DNA of 7,851 nt from an uncultured Erysipelotrichaceae bacterium (GCA_900314345.1 OMUX01000049.1:1-7851), one strand, 5' to 3'; shown: positions 1 to 6,516, numbered from the stretch's first letter. The notes: a model not told the origin generated them from the sequence alone. Made by a program: numbers and translations.

Positions 1-647
1 TGTCCACGGTCGTGGACTATTCCATGTCGATGGTGAAGGGTATTTTGAATTTCTTCATGGGCATCATCGTAGCCATCTATCTCATGAATGATACAAAGCG
101 CTGGAAGCGGCAGTTCAAGCAGGTCAGCTATGCACTCTTTCCGAAGAATGCCGCGGAATTCATCTTCCATGTGGGAAGGCTTACGGCAGACATGCTGGAC
201 AAGTTCATCTTCGGAAAGGCACTGGATTCCCTGATCATCGGACTGATCTGCGGGCTGGTATGCGCCATCATGAACATGCCGTATACACCGTTGATTGCCT
301 TCATTGTCGGACTGACCAACATGATTCCGGTCTTCGGTCCGTTCATCGGCGCAATCCCATGTGCCTTCATCCTGCTGATCATCCATCCGATCAAGGCTCT
401 GGAGTTCGTGATCTTCATCATCATCCTGCAGCAGATTGACGGCAATATCATCGGTCCCCGCATCCTGGGCGGCTCCATGGGTCTGCCTGCCCTGTGGGTG
501 ATGTTCGCCATCCTGCTGGGCGGTGCATTGAACGGTGTGCTGGGCATGTTCCTGGGCGTTCCGTTATTCTCGGTGGTCTATATCCTTGTCCGTGAACATT
601 CCGCAAGAAGAGTCAGGGAAAAGGGCATCGATCTCAGGGAAACATGA
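1..647 (+). CDS. AI-2E family transporter (5'-truncated by window edge)
   Basis: The frame is open to the left edge (first complete codon at base 3), so the visible part is only the C-terminal half or so of a protein that is usually 350-400 residues. A GTG at 12 is just an internal Val codon. Visible family marks are the segment NMIPVFGPFIGAIP, preceded by the loop before it with KALDSLIIG, and the later QQIDGNIIGPRILGG, both hallmarks of the AI-2E/YdiK/PerM permease family. Several strongly hydrophobic stretches alternate with short loops, and the tail is basic (REHSARRVREKG), as expected for a cytoplasmic C-terminus. Members are polytopic inner-membrane proteins. Named for autoinducer-2 export by TqsA, many members have other or unknown substrates (some are Na+/H+ antiporters), so the substrate here is open. 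It ends 4 bases before a strong hairpin terminator and is convergent with the next unit. Confidence 0.93.
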   Translation, partial: STVVDYSMSMVKGILNFFMGIIVAIYLMNDTKRWKRQFKQVSYALFPKNAAEFIFHVGRLTADMLDKFIFGKALDSLIIGLICGLVCAIMNMPYTPLIAFIVGLTNMIPVFGPFIGAIPCAFILLIIHPIKALEFVIFIIILQQIDGNIIGPRILGGSMGLPALWVMFAILLGGALNGVLGMFLGVPLFSVVYILVREHSARRVREKGIDLRET

Positions 648-650
648 TTG

Positions 651-685
651 CATACAAAAAGACGGGGCTTCCGTCTTTTTGTATG
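651..685. terminator. Bidirectional intrinsic terminator between convergent genes
   Basis: Bases 651-665 (CATACAAAAAGACGG) are the exact reverse complement of 671-685, with a 5-base loop GGCTT at 666-670. The core GACGG/CCGTC stem is flanked by A5 on the left and T5 on the right, so each strand gives a GC-rich hairpin followed by a U-run. It lies 3 bases after the stop of the AI-2E transporter gene and 20 bases beyond the stop of the convergent nfu-like gene, so it can end both transcripts. Confidence 0.9.
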
Positions 686-705
686 GCTTGAAATTTTCTG
701 CGGGA

Positions 706-1032
706 TCAATACCAGGACCAGCCGCTGTTTCCGCCGTAGTTCCGGGAACCGGCTTCCGCAGTGGTTTCATCCAGCCTGACTTCCGTGACTTCCGGAACTT
801 CATCCATGAGGATGGCCTTCACGCCGTCCTCCAGGGTGGAGCTGATGGCGATACAGCCGGCACAAGCACCGATCATACGTACCGTTACGACACCATCCAC
901 GAAGTCAACCAGCTGTACATCGCCCCCGTCCTGCTGAATGTAGGGACGGATGCGGTTGATGGTCTGCTGGATGCGTTCAACGACATCGCCGGTATCAGCG
1001 GCTGTCTGTGTATTCTTTTCTTCTTCACTCAT
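706..1032 (-). CDS. NifU C-terminal domain (Nfu-type) Fe-S protein
   Basis: This is a 108-residue cytoplasmic protein. Residues about 16-88 match the NifU C-terminal (Nfu) domain: an N-terminal helix with IQQTINRIRPYIQQDGGDVQLVDF, then a strand, then the metal-binding GACAGC with Cys57 and Cys60 (CxxC), then the helix STLEDGVKAILMDEVPEV. In this family a dimer holds a [4Fe-4S] cluster between the CxxC pairs and passes it to target apoproteins. The residue after the CxxC is Ile where many members have Pro. The C-terminal tail (AGSRNYGGNSGWSWY) is rich in Gly and aromatic residues and lies outside the domain. The start at 1032 is the only in-frame candidate; a good AAAGGAGA lies 15 bases upstream, farther than usual, with a weak AGGA only 2 bases away. 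It lies 32 bases downstream of the YuiD-like gene and is probably co-transcribed. Confidence 0.92.
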   Translation of the reverse strand: MSEEEKNTQTAADTGDVVERIQQTINRIRPYIQQDGGDVQLVDFVDGVVTVRMIGACAGCIAISSTLEDGVKAILMDEVPEVTEVRLDETTAEAGSRNYGGNSGWSWY

Positions 1033-1047
1033 AATCCTGCTGTGAAA

Positions 1048-1055
1048 TCTCCTTT
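1048..1055 (-). promoter_or_regulatory. Ribosome binding site of the nfu-like gene, unusually distant
   Basis: On the minus strand this reads AAAGGAGA, a strong anti-16S match, but it lies 15 bases from the ATG at 1032-1030 instead of the usual 5-9. A second, weak AGGA is only 2 bases from the start. No other in-frame start codon lies between, so the start stands and initiation may be suboptimal. Confidence 0.5.
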
Positions 1056-1064
1056 ACAGGAATG

Positions 1065-1523
1065 TCAGTGTGCTCCGAAATGGAACAGCAGGGCAACCAG
1101 TGCACCAAGGACAATGCCTCCGAACACTTCGACCCACTTGTGTCCCAGGACGTTCTTCAGCTTGATCTGGTAGATCGGGCTGAGGAATGTCGTATGCAGG
1201 TTTTCCTGAACATCCTTGACTAATTGTTGCGTAACTTTGATGTTTTGTCCACTGTAATACCTCACGTTGGCAGCGTCGTAGATGACGATGACCGCCATGG
1301 TGAAGCTGACCGCAAACAGGGTGGAGGAGAAGTGCTCCTGCAGGCCTACTGACAGAGCCATTGCCGTAACCATGGCACTGTGGGAGCTCGGGAAGCCGCC
1401 GCTTTCCTTGGCAAGGTGCCAGACCCATTTGTGATAGCGGACCCAATAACATAACGGTTTGACCAGCTGTGCAATCAACGCGGCGGATACAGCCGAGAAA
1501 AACGGATACATGTTTGTGAACAT
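1065..1523 (-). CDS. Divergent PAP2 family / DUF212 membrane protein (YuiD-like)
   Basis: This 152-residue integral membrane protein resembles B. subtilis YuiD. Seen in the sequence: an N-terminal hydrophobic helix (residues about 7-28), the motif SGGFPSSHSA at 41-50, a second and third hydrophobic stretch, YDAANVR at 82-88, LGHKWVEVFGG at 126-136 and a last hydrophobic helix to the C-terminus. The PSSHS and GH motifs relate it to PAP2 phosphatases, which remove phosphate from lipid phosphates; whether DUF212 proteins are active enzymes is not settled. The frame extends upstream to 1616, but I chose the ATG at 1523: it follows a GGAGG with 8-base spacing, it matches where the family begins, and the upstream 31 codons cover the promoter. 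It heads a two-gene minus-strand unit with the nfu-like gene. Confidence 0.9.
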   Translation of the reverse strand: MFTNMYPFFSAVSAALIAQLVKPLCYWVRYHKWVWHLAKESGGFPSSHSAMVTAMALSVGLQEHFSSTLFAVSFTMAVIVIYDAANVRYYSGQNIKVTQQLVKDVQENLHTTFLSPIYQIKLKNVLGHKWVEVFGGIVLGALVALLFHFGAH

Positions 1524-1531
1524 GACGGATA

Positions 1532-1536
1532 CCTCC
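1532..1536 (-). promoter_or_regulatory. Ribosome binding site that fixes the YuiD-like start
   Basis: The minus strand reads GGAGG here, 8 bases before the ATG at 1523-1521. This supports the 152-residue form over a longer 183-residue reading that would begin at 1616, upstream of the predicted promoter. Confidence 0.8.
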
Positions 1537-1546
1537 GGTCTTTCAA

Positions 1547-1555
1547 AGTATACCA
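1547..1555 (-). promoter_or_regulatory. Extended -10 promoter of the YuiD-like/nfu unit
   Basis: The minus strand reads TGGTATACT, a TGn extended -10 with a 5-of-6 match to TATAAT, about 25 bases upstream of the start codon. No good -35 is seen 17 bases upstream (GCAAAG or similar), which fits a promoter that depends on the TG extension. It is inferred from sequence only. Confidence 0.6.
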
Positions 1556-1581
1556 CAGTGTAGCACGCTCTTTGCCCTGCG

Positions 1582-1590
1582 TGATATACT
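1582..1590 (+). promoter_or_regulatory. Extended -10 promoter of the S1-Nudix-sugar operon
   Basis: The plus strand reads TGATATACT, again a TGn extended -10 with TATACT. A start of transcription near 1597 would leave a leader of only about 13 bases containing AAGGA before the ATG at 1610. No convincing -35 is visible. It is probably the promoter for all six downstream genes, as no internal promoter or terminator is obvious up to 6517. Confidence 0.55.
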
Positions 1591-1609
1591 AGCTCCGGGA
1601 TCAAGGAAA

Positions 1610-1993
1610 ATGACATATCAGACAGGTCAGATCGTGGAAGGAAAGGTTACCGGCATCCAGCCGTACGGGGCATTTGTTGCCCTGGACAGGAATACCAGCG
1701 GCCTCATTCATATATCGGAAATCAGCGACGGCTATGTCAGGGACATCAGCCGCTATGTCAAGGTAGGGGATACCGTCAGGGTCAAGATCATTGACTTCGA
1801 TGAGAAGAACAACCAGGCCCGTCTCTCCCTCAAGGCGCTGCACAGAAGCCATGCCAGGAATCACCGCAGACAGACCAGCCGCAAGGCCAGCCTGCCGCAG
1901 ATGAAGCTTGGCTTTTCCACCATTGCCATGCATCTCATGGAATGGGTTCAGGAAGCAGAACAGCAGGAAAAGGATAAGAATGGAATACTTTGA
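1610..1993 (+). CDS. S1-domain RNA-binding protein (YugI/CvfD/GSP13-like)
   Basis: This 127-residue cytoplasmic protein opens with one S1 RNA-binding domain at residues about 5-76: GQIVEGKVTGIQPYGAFVAL, SGLIHISEIS, VGDTVRVKIIDFD, ARLSLKAL. The middle is a basic linker (HRSHARNHRRQTSRK) and the C-terminal piece GFSTIAMHLMEWVQEA resembles the conserved tail GFxTLxxxLxEWI of YugI (general stress protein 13) and CvfD, which bind RNA or the ribosome and act as post-transcriptional regulators. The start is firm because the S1 fold begins at once, although AAGGA is only 2 bases from the ATG. The last 14 bases overlap the Nudix gene, suggesting translational coupling. It leads the operon and diverges from the YuiD-like gene. 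Confidence 0.92.
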   Translation: MTYQTGQIVEGKVTGIQPYGAFVALDRNTSGLIHISEISDGYVRDISRYVKVGDTVRVKIIDFDEKNNQARLSLKALHRSHARNHRRQTSRKASLPQMKLGFSTIAMHLMEWVQEAEQQEKDKNGIL

Positions 1994-2552
1994 CGTCGTG
2001 GATGAAGAGGGAAGACCGACCGGGGAAACCGTGGAACGTTCCAGGGCGCACCGGGAGGGCATCCTGCACAGGACGGCACATCTTTGGATCACAAGGCTCC
2101 AGGATGGAAAGGTACAGATCCTCTTGCAGAAAAGGGCGATGGACAAGGACTCCTTTCCCGGTTGCTGGGATACCTCGTCCGCAGGACATATACCGGCCGG
2201 TCAGGAACCGGAAGACTCCTGTCTGCGGGAACTGCAGGAAGAACTTGGCATCAAGGCGGAAAAAAAGGATCTGGTGAGGATCGGCACCCTGAAGGTCGGC
2301 TTTGAAATGGTATTCCATGAGAAACCGTTCAATGACCGGGAGGTGGTGAGCCTGTTTCATCTGAACAAGGATGTGGATCTGAAGGATGTGCATGTTCAGA
2401 AGGAAGAGATCGACACAGCAGCGTGGTTTGATCTTCAGAGCGTTTATCAGGACATCATTCACCACGATGAACGATACTGCATCATGAAGGAAAGTCTGGA
2501 GATCCTTGCAGGGCATCTCCATGTGAACCTTGCAGAAGGAGAACGAAAATGA
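1980..2552 (+). CDS. Nudix hydrolase, IPP-isomerase-like subgroup
   Basis: This 190-residue cytoplasmic protein carries a Nudix box at residues 69-91: G69, then Q75 in place of the usual Glu, then R83-E84-L85, E87-E88, G90-I91. The REL.EE core that binds the divalent metal is intact. The N-terminus ([18 protein letters not shown], then [13 protein letters not shown], then [23 protein letters not shown]) is typical of the group related to isopentenyl-diphosphate isomerase and YfcD, whose members hydrolyse nucleoside or other diphosphates; the true substrate cannot be read here. The frame is open upstream to 1908, but the ATG at 1980 has AAGGA 5 bases before it and matches the family start. It overlaps the S1 gene by 14 bases and rmlA by 4 (ATGA). 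Its place ahead of nucleotide-sugar genes could mean it acts on a sugar nucleotide, but it may be a passenger housekeeping gene. Confidence 0.9.
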   Translation: MEYFDVVDEEGRPTGETVERSRAHREGILHRTAHLWITRLQDGKVQILLQKRAMDKDSFPGCWDTSSAGHIPAGQEPEDSCLRELQEELGIKAEKKDLVRIGTLKVGFEMVFHEKPFNDREVVSLFHLNKDVDLKDVHVQKEEIDTAAWFDLQSVYQDIIHHDERYCIMKESLEILAGHLHVNLAEGERK

Positions 2553-3460
2553 AGGGCATTATACTGGCAGGCGGCAGCGGCACACGGCTTTATCCGCTGA
2601 CAAGGGTGACAAGCAAGCAGCTTCTCCCCGTCTATGACAAGCCGATGATCTACTACCCCCTCAGCACGCTGATGCTGGCGGGAATCAAGGATATCCTCAT
2701 CATCTCCACCCCGCAGGATCTTCCGAACTTTGAACGTCTTCTGCAGGACGGAAGCCAGTTCGGCGTGCACTTTTCCTACCAGGTGCAGGAAAAACCGGAT
2801 GGTCTGGCCCAGGCTTTCGTACTTGGAAAGGACTTCATCGGAAATGATGATGTATGTCTGATCCTGGGCGACAACATCTTCTATGGAAACAAGTTCGGAA
2901 CGATGCTCAGGGAAGCGGCAGCCAATACCGTGAATACACACCATGCCACGGTGTTCGGCAAGTATGTCAATGATCCGCAGCGTTTCGGCATTGCCGAGTT
3001 TGATGAAAACGGCAAGGTCATCTCCCTGGAGGAAAAGCCGCAGAATCCCCGCTCCAACTATGCGGTGGTCGGACTGTATTTCTATGACAACAGGGTTGTG
3101 AAGTATGCACAGAGCCTGAAGCCTTCTGCGCGCGGAGAGTATGAGATCACGGATCTCAACCGGATCTATCTTGAGAATGAAGAACTGGACATCACGGTAT
3201 TCGGAAGAGGGTTTGCATGGCTGGATACCGGCACGATGGAATCCCTTGCGGAAGCCAGTGATTTCGTGCGTCTCACAGAACAGGTGCAGGGTGTGCAGAT
3301 CTCCTGCCCGGAAGAGATTGCCTATTACAACCAGTGGATTGATGAACCGCAGCTTCTGAAGGCGGCGGATGCCTACGGCAAGAGCCCGTACGGTGCACAT
3401 CTGCGCAACATTGCGGCAGGACATGTACAGACAACATACAACAGAAAGGGAAAACAGTGA
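2549..3460 (+). CDS. rmlA: Glucose-1-phosphate thymidylyltransferase
   Basis: RmlA (RfbA) joins dTTP and glucose-1-phosphate to give dTDP-glucose and pyrophosphate, the first step of dTDP-deoxysugar synthesis in the cytoplasm. The 303-residue protein begins with the nucleotidyltransferase signature [18 protein letters not shown], with the G8-R13 loop and Lys23 ([11 protein letters not shown]). It also has [10 protein letters not shown] at 81-90, the metal-binding GDNIFYG at 107-113 (Asp108), [13 protein letters not shown] at 140-152, EEKP at 161-164 and WLDTGT at 224-229 with Asp226. It is slightly longer than the usual 288-296 residues, with the extra at the C-terminus. The ATG overlaps the Nudix stop (ATGA). 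An AGAAGGAGAACG stretch 5' of the start gives a good ribosome site. It is followed with a 1-base overlap by the SDR gene. Confidence 0.97.
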   Translation: MKGIILAGGSGTRLYPLTRVTSKQLLPVYDKPMIYYPLSTLMLAGIKDILIISTPQDLPNFERLLQDGSQFGVHFSYQVQEKPDGLAQAFVLGKDFIGNDDVCLILGDNIFYGNKFGTMLREAAANTVNTHHATVFGKYVNDPQRFGIAEFDENGKVISLEEKPQNPRSNYAVVGLYFYDNRVVKYAQSLKPSARGEYEITDLNRIYLENEELDITVFGRGFAWLDTGTMESLAEASDFVRLTEQVQGVQISCPEEIAYYNQWIDEPQLLKAADAYGKSPYGAHLRNIAAGHVQTTYNRKGKQ

Positions 3461-4353
3461 TGAAGGTCATACTGCTTGGCTGCGGTTATCTTGGCTATAA
3501 CCTCTATTCCCTTCTGAAGAAGGATTTCGATACACAGATCTGGGGCATTGACAGCCCGTATGCCTCCTATGTAAAGGATTTTACGGAGATTGATGCCTTT
3601 GATCCGGAAGCTCTGTCCAAACAGGATTTCAGGGATGCGGTCATTATTGATGCCATCGGTCTGATTGCAAACAATGCCGTATCCAAGGATGAAGCACTGG
3701 CCCTGGAAACCATGCAGGAGAAATACGCTGTCATGCTCAGGACGCTGAAGGAAGGCGGTGCGCATTGCTTTGTGTACTTCTCTTCCGGCGGCACGGTCTA
3801 CGGCAGCAGCCTGCGTCCGATCAATGAAACACATATGCTTCACCCCATGACGCTCTATGCCCGCTCCAAGGCGGCTGTTGAAGAAACGATCCAGGAATCC
3901 GGCATCAATTACCTCATCCTGCGTCTTTCCAATCCCTATGGCGGCTATCAGGTCTCCGGCAAGAAGCAGGGGGTGATTCCGATCCTGCTGCGCAAGGCAT
4001 ACCAGGAGGAGCCGTTCTCCATGTGGATTGACGGGGGCAGTGTACGCGACTACTTCTATATCAGTGATCTTGCAAAGGCCATCTCCCTGCTGATTCAGAA
4101 GGATATACAGGAAGAGATTGTCAATATAGGGAGCGGACACGGCACAAGCCTGGATGAAGTGATCGCCATGGTGGAAAAGGTCAGCGGAAAGAAACTGACG
4201 ATCCATCATGAATCCGCAGATGTTCCGGTGGTGGAATCCATCGTGCTGGATATCTCGAAGCTGAAGCAGCTGACCGGATATGAACCTTCTGTATCCATGG
4301 AGGAAGGCATCCGGCTGGAAGATGAAAGGATCAGAAAGGAACTTGGTTTATGA
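3460..4353 (+). CDS. Extended SDR: NAD-dependent epimerase/dehydratase/reductase, probably dTDP-sugar specific
   Basis: This is a 297-residue extended short-chain dehydrogenase/reductase. Seen: Rossmann loop GCGYLG at 7-12, Asp31 at the end of strand 2 (WGIDSP) suggesting NAD(H), FSSGGTVYG at 107-115, catalytic YARSK with Tyr133 and Lys137, LRLSNPYGGYQ at 154-164, RDYFYISDLAKA at 197-208 and VNIGSG at 221-226. The third Ser of the GalE-type FSSSATVYG is Gly110 here, so Ser109 or Thr112 would have to help catalysis. Its position between rmlA and rmlB suggests it acts on the RmlB product, as a 4-keto reductase (Fcd/Fcf1 type, giving dTDP-fucose) or as an epimerase. It is not RmlC, and it is not a standard RmlD by its motifs. 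A GTG at 3457 gives a Met-Met alternative start; I prefer the ATG at 3460, 9 bases after AAAGGG. Family is sure, substrate is inference. Confidence 0.85.
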   Translation: MKVILLGCGYLGYNLYSLLKKDFDTQIWGIDSPYASYVKDFTEIDAFDPEALSKQDFRDAVIIDAIGLIANNAVSKDEALALETMQEKYAVMLRTLKEGGAHCFVYFSSGGTVYGSSLRPINETHMLHPMTLYARSKAAVEETIQESGINYLILRLSNPYGGYQVSGKKQGVIPILLRKAYQEEPFSMWIDGGSVRDYFYISDLAKAISLLIQKDIQEEIVNIGSGHGTSLDEVIAMVEKVSGKKLTIHHESADVPVVESIVLDISKLKQLTGYEPSVSMEEGIRLEDERIRKELGL

Positions 4354-5372
4354 AGATACTTGTAACAGGCGGTGCCGGCTTCATCGGCGGCAACTATGTC
4401 CACCTCATGGTGAAGGAACATCCCGAGGATACGATTGTTGTCCTGGATTCCCTGACCTATGCCGGAAACCTTGAAACACTGGAACCGGTCATGGATGCGC
4501 CGAACTTCCGCTTTGTCAAAGGCGATATCCGTGACAGGGACTTTGTCTCTGCATTGTTTGAAAAGGAACACTTCGACATCGTCATCAACTTCGCAGCGGA
4601 ATCCCATGTCGACCGTTCCATTGAGAATCCCCAGATCTTCCTGGAGACAAACATCATCGGTGTATCCGTGCTGATGGATGCCTGCCGGAAGTACGGTATT
4701 AAAAGGTATCATCAGGTATCCACGGACGAAGTATACGGCGAACTGCCGTCCGACAGGCCGGACCTTCTGTTCCATGAAGACACCCCGATCCATACAAGCT
4801 CCCCGTATTCCACATCCAAGGCCAGTGCGGATCTTCTCGTGCTTGCCTATCACAGGACATACGGACTTCCGGTGACGATCTCCCGCTGTTCCAACAACTA
4901 TGGTCCTTACCAGTTTCCGGAAAAGCTCATTCCGCTGGTTATTTCCAGGGCGCTGGCAGATGAATCCATCCCCGTCTATGGCGAAGGAAAGAATGTCAGG
5001 GACTGGCTCCATGTCTATGATCACTGCCATGCCATCGATCTCATTGTCCGCAATGGAAAGGACGGAGAGGTCTATAACATCGGCGGCCACAATGAACGGA
5101 ACAACCTCGAGGTTGTAAAGACCATCCTGAAGGCACTGGGCAGGTCCGAGGATCTGATCCACTATGTCAAGGACCGGCCTGGCCATGACCTGCGCTATGC
5201 CATGGATCCCGAGAAGATCGAGACAGAGCTTGGCTGGAAGCCGGAATATCATTTTGAATCCGGCATCAAGGATACGATTGACTGGTATCTGAATCACAAG
5301 GAATGGTGGCAGCACATCGTCAACGGAGAATACCAGAGCTATTACGAAAGGATGTACAAGGACAGAAAATGA
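4350..5372 (+). CDS. rmlB: dTDP-glucose 4,6-dehydratase
   Basis: RmlB (RfbB) turns dTDP-glucose into dTDP-4-keto-6-deoxyglucose, using tightly bound NAD+; it works as a cytoplasmic dimer. The 340-residue protein is of normal length and has every expected mark: TGGAGFIG at 6-13, VLDSLTYAGN at 31-40 with Asp33 for NAD, GDIRD at 58-62, AAESHVDRS at 82-90, the dehydratase triad STDEVYG at 124-130 (Thr125, Asp126, Glu127), catalytic YSTSK with Tyr153 and Lys157, SNNYGPYQFPEKLIPL at 181-196 and RPGHDLRY at 266-273. The Asp-Glu pair separates it from GalE-type epimerases. The ATG overlaps the SDR stop (ATGA), with AAAGGA 9 bases upstream, and its own stop overlaps the glf-like start in the same way. 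Confidence 0.97.
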   Translation: MKILVTGGAGFIGGNYVHLMVKEHPEDTIVVLDSLTYAGNLETLEPVMDAPNFRFVKGDIRDRDFVSALFEKEHFDIVINFAAESHVDRSIENPQIFLETNIIGVSVLMDACRKYGIKRYHQVSTDEVYGELPSDRPDLLFHEDTPIHTSSPYSTSKASADLLVLAYHRTYGLPVTISRCSNNYGPYQFPEKLIPLVISRALADESIPVYGEGKNVRDWLHVYDHCHAIDLIVRNGKDGEVYNIGGHNERNNLEVVKTILKALGRSEDLIHYVKDRPGHDLRYAMDPEKIETELGWKPEYHFESGIKDTIDWYLNHKEWWQHIVNGEYQSYYERMYKDRK

Positions 5373-6493
5373 AGCAGTATGACTATCTGATCGTCGGGGC
5401 AGGCCTGTTCGGCGCTGTCTTTGCCCAGAAGGCCAAGGAAGCCGGAAAGAAGGTCCTTGTCATCGACCGCAGGAACCACATCGGCGGCAATGTATATACA
5501 AAGGATGTGGAAGGCATTCATGTCCATGAATACGGCGCCCATATCTTCCATACAAACAATGAAGAGGTATGGCAGTATATCACAGGGTTTGCTCAGTTCA
5601 ACCGCTTCACCAACTCTCCAGTGGCCAATTACCATGGGGAACTGTATTCCCTTCCCTTCAGCATGTATACCTTCAATCAAATGTGGGGTGTCGTCACCCC
5701 GCAGGAAGCCAGGGCGAAGATCGAGGAACAGCGGAAGGAAGCGGGAATCAAAGAACCGCACAACCTGGAGGAACAGGCTGTGTCCCTTGTCGGCACGGAT
5801 ATCTATGAAAAGCTGATCAAGGGCTATACCGAAAAGCAGTGGGGAAGACCCTGCACAGAGCTTCCTGCCTCCATTATCAAGCGCCTTCCGGTGCGTTATA
5901 CCTTTGACAACAACTACTTCAATGCAAGACACCAGGGCATCCCCATGGGCGGCTACACAAAGATGGTGGAGCACCTGCTGGACGGCATTGAGGTGAGAAA
6001 CGGTGTGGATTACCTGAAGGAAAAGGAAGCACTGGATGCACTGGCTGACAAGGTCGTATACACCGGTGCCATTGATGAATACTTCGACTATTGTCTCGGA
6101 GCGCTGGAATACCGTACCGTCCGGTTTGAAACAGAACTTCTGGATACCGGCAATTTCCAGGGGAACGCTGCCGTCAACTATACGGACAGGGAAACACCAT
6201 GGACCAGGATCATCGAGCACAAGTGGTTCGAATTCGGCAAGGATGACAACGGCAATGACATTCCGAAGACCGTGATCTCAAGAGAGTATTCCAGTGAATG
6301 GAAGCCGGGCATTGAACCGTACTATCCGGTGAACAATGACCGGAACAACACACTGTATGAAAAATACCGTGCCCTGGCTGACAAGGAAGGCAATGTCATC
6401 TTCGGCGGCAGGCTCGGGGAATACCGTTACTATGACATGGACAAGGTCATCGAGCGTGCCCTTGCCTGTGCACAGACAGAACTGAAAGACTGA
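5369..6493 (+). CDS. glf: UDP-galactopyranose mutase or related dTDP-sugar pyranose/furanose mutase
   Basis: Glf is a flavoprotein that interconverts UDP-galactopyranose and UDP-galactofuranose, the donor for furanose residues in cell-surface glycans. The 374-residue protein closely follows the bacterial family: FAD loop VGAGLFG at 9-15, HIGGN at 37-41, EYGAHIFHT at 54-62, LIKGYTEKQWGR at 149-160, RLPVRYTFDNNYF at 172-184, QGIPMGGYTKM, NFQGNAAVNYTD, EPYYPVN at 306-312 and the C-terminal FGGRLGEYRYYDMD at 335-348. The start at 5369 has AAGGA 6 bases upstream and lies in the rmlB stop (ATGA); a longer frame from 5303 is not supported. Because E. coli O52 Fcf2, a Glf homologue, acts on dTDP-fucose, the neighbours rmlA, SDR and rmlB make that substrate possible here. 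The fold and reaction type are sure; the sugar is not. Confidence 0.93.
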   Translation: MKQYDYLIVGAGLFGAVFAQKAKEAGKKVLVIDRRNHIGGNVYTKDVEGIHVHEYGAHIFHTNNEEVWQYITGFAQFNRFTNSPVANYHGELYSLPFSMYTFNQMWGVVTPQEARAKIEEQRKEAGIKEPHNLEEQAVSLVGTDIYEKLIKGYTEKQWGRPCTELPASIIKRLPVRYTFDNNYFNARHQGIPMGGYTKMVEHLLDGIEVRNGVDYLKEKEALDALADKVVYTGAIDEYFDYCLGALEYRTVRFETELLDTGNFQGNAAVNYTDRETPWTRIIEHKWFEFGKDDNGNDIPKTVISREYSSEWKPGIEPYYPVNNDRNNTLYEKYRALADKEGNVIFGGRLGEYRYYDMDKVIERALACAQTELKD

Positions 6494-6516
6494 AGAAATA
6501 TTCAGCATATCCGATG

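Noticed and set aside
535..1173. A 212-codon plus-strand frame covering the terminator and the nfu-like gene
   Set aside because: It runs through a strong hairpin terminator and opposite two recognised minus-strand genes, and the product has no family features.
1524..1616. N-terminal extension of the YuiD-like protein up to 1616
   Set aside because: The extension covers the predicted promoter and reaches into the divergent S1 gene, while the ATG at 1523 has GGAGG at ideal spacing and fits the family start.
1908..1979. N-terminal extension of the Nudix protein inside the S1 gene
   Set aside because: The ATG at 1980 has a good ribosome site and the Nudix family N-terminus begins there; the upstream part is S1 coding sequence in another frame.
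2459..3424. A 321-codon open frame on the minus strand across rmlA
   Set aside because: It is in exact codon register with rmlA, so its stops could only come from sense codons TTA, CTA and TCA, which this genome rarely uses. The product resembles nothing and is a mirror of rmlA.
4206..5315. A 369-codon open frame on the minus strand across rmlB
   Set aside because: Same codon-register mirror effect as over rmlA; rmlB has every family motif on the plus strand and no ribosome site or family match supports the antisense frame.
2549..5372. A standard dTDP-L-rhamnose operon (rmlABCD)
   Set aside because: Only rmlA and rmlB are recognisable. No cupin-type RmlC is present, and the SDR between them does not have the motifs I would expect of RmlD; the rest could still lie outside the window.
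5342..6220. A 292-codon open frame on the minus strand across glf
   Set aside because: Again in register with the sense codons and without recognisable motifs; glf is plainly the coding strand.
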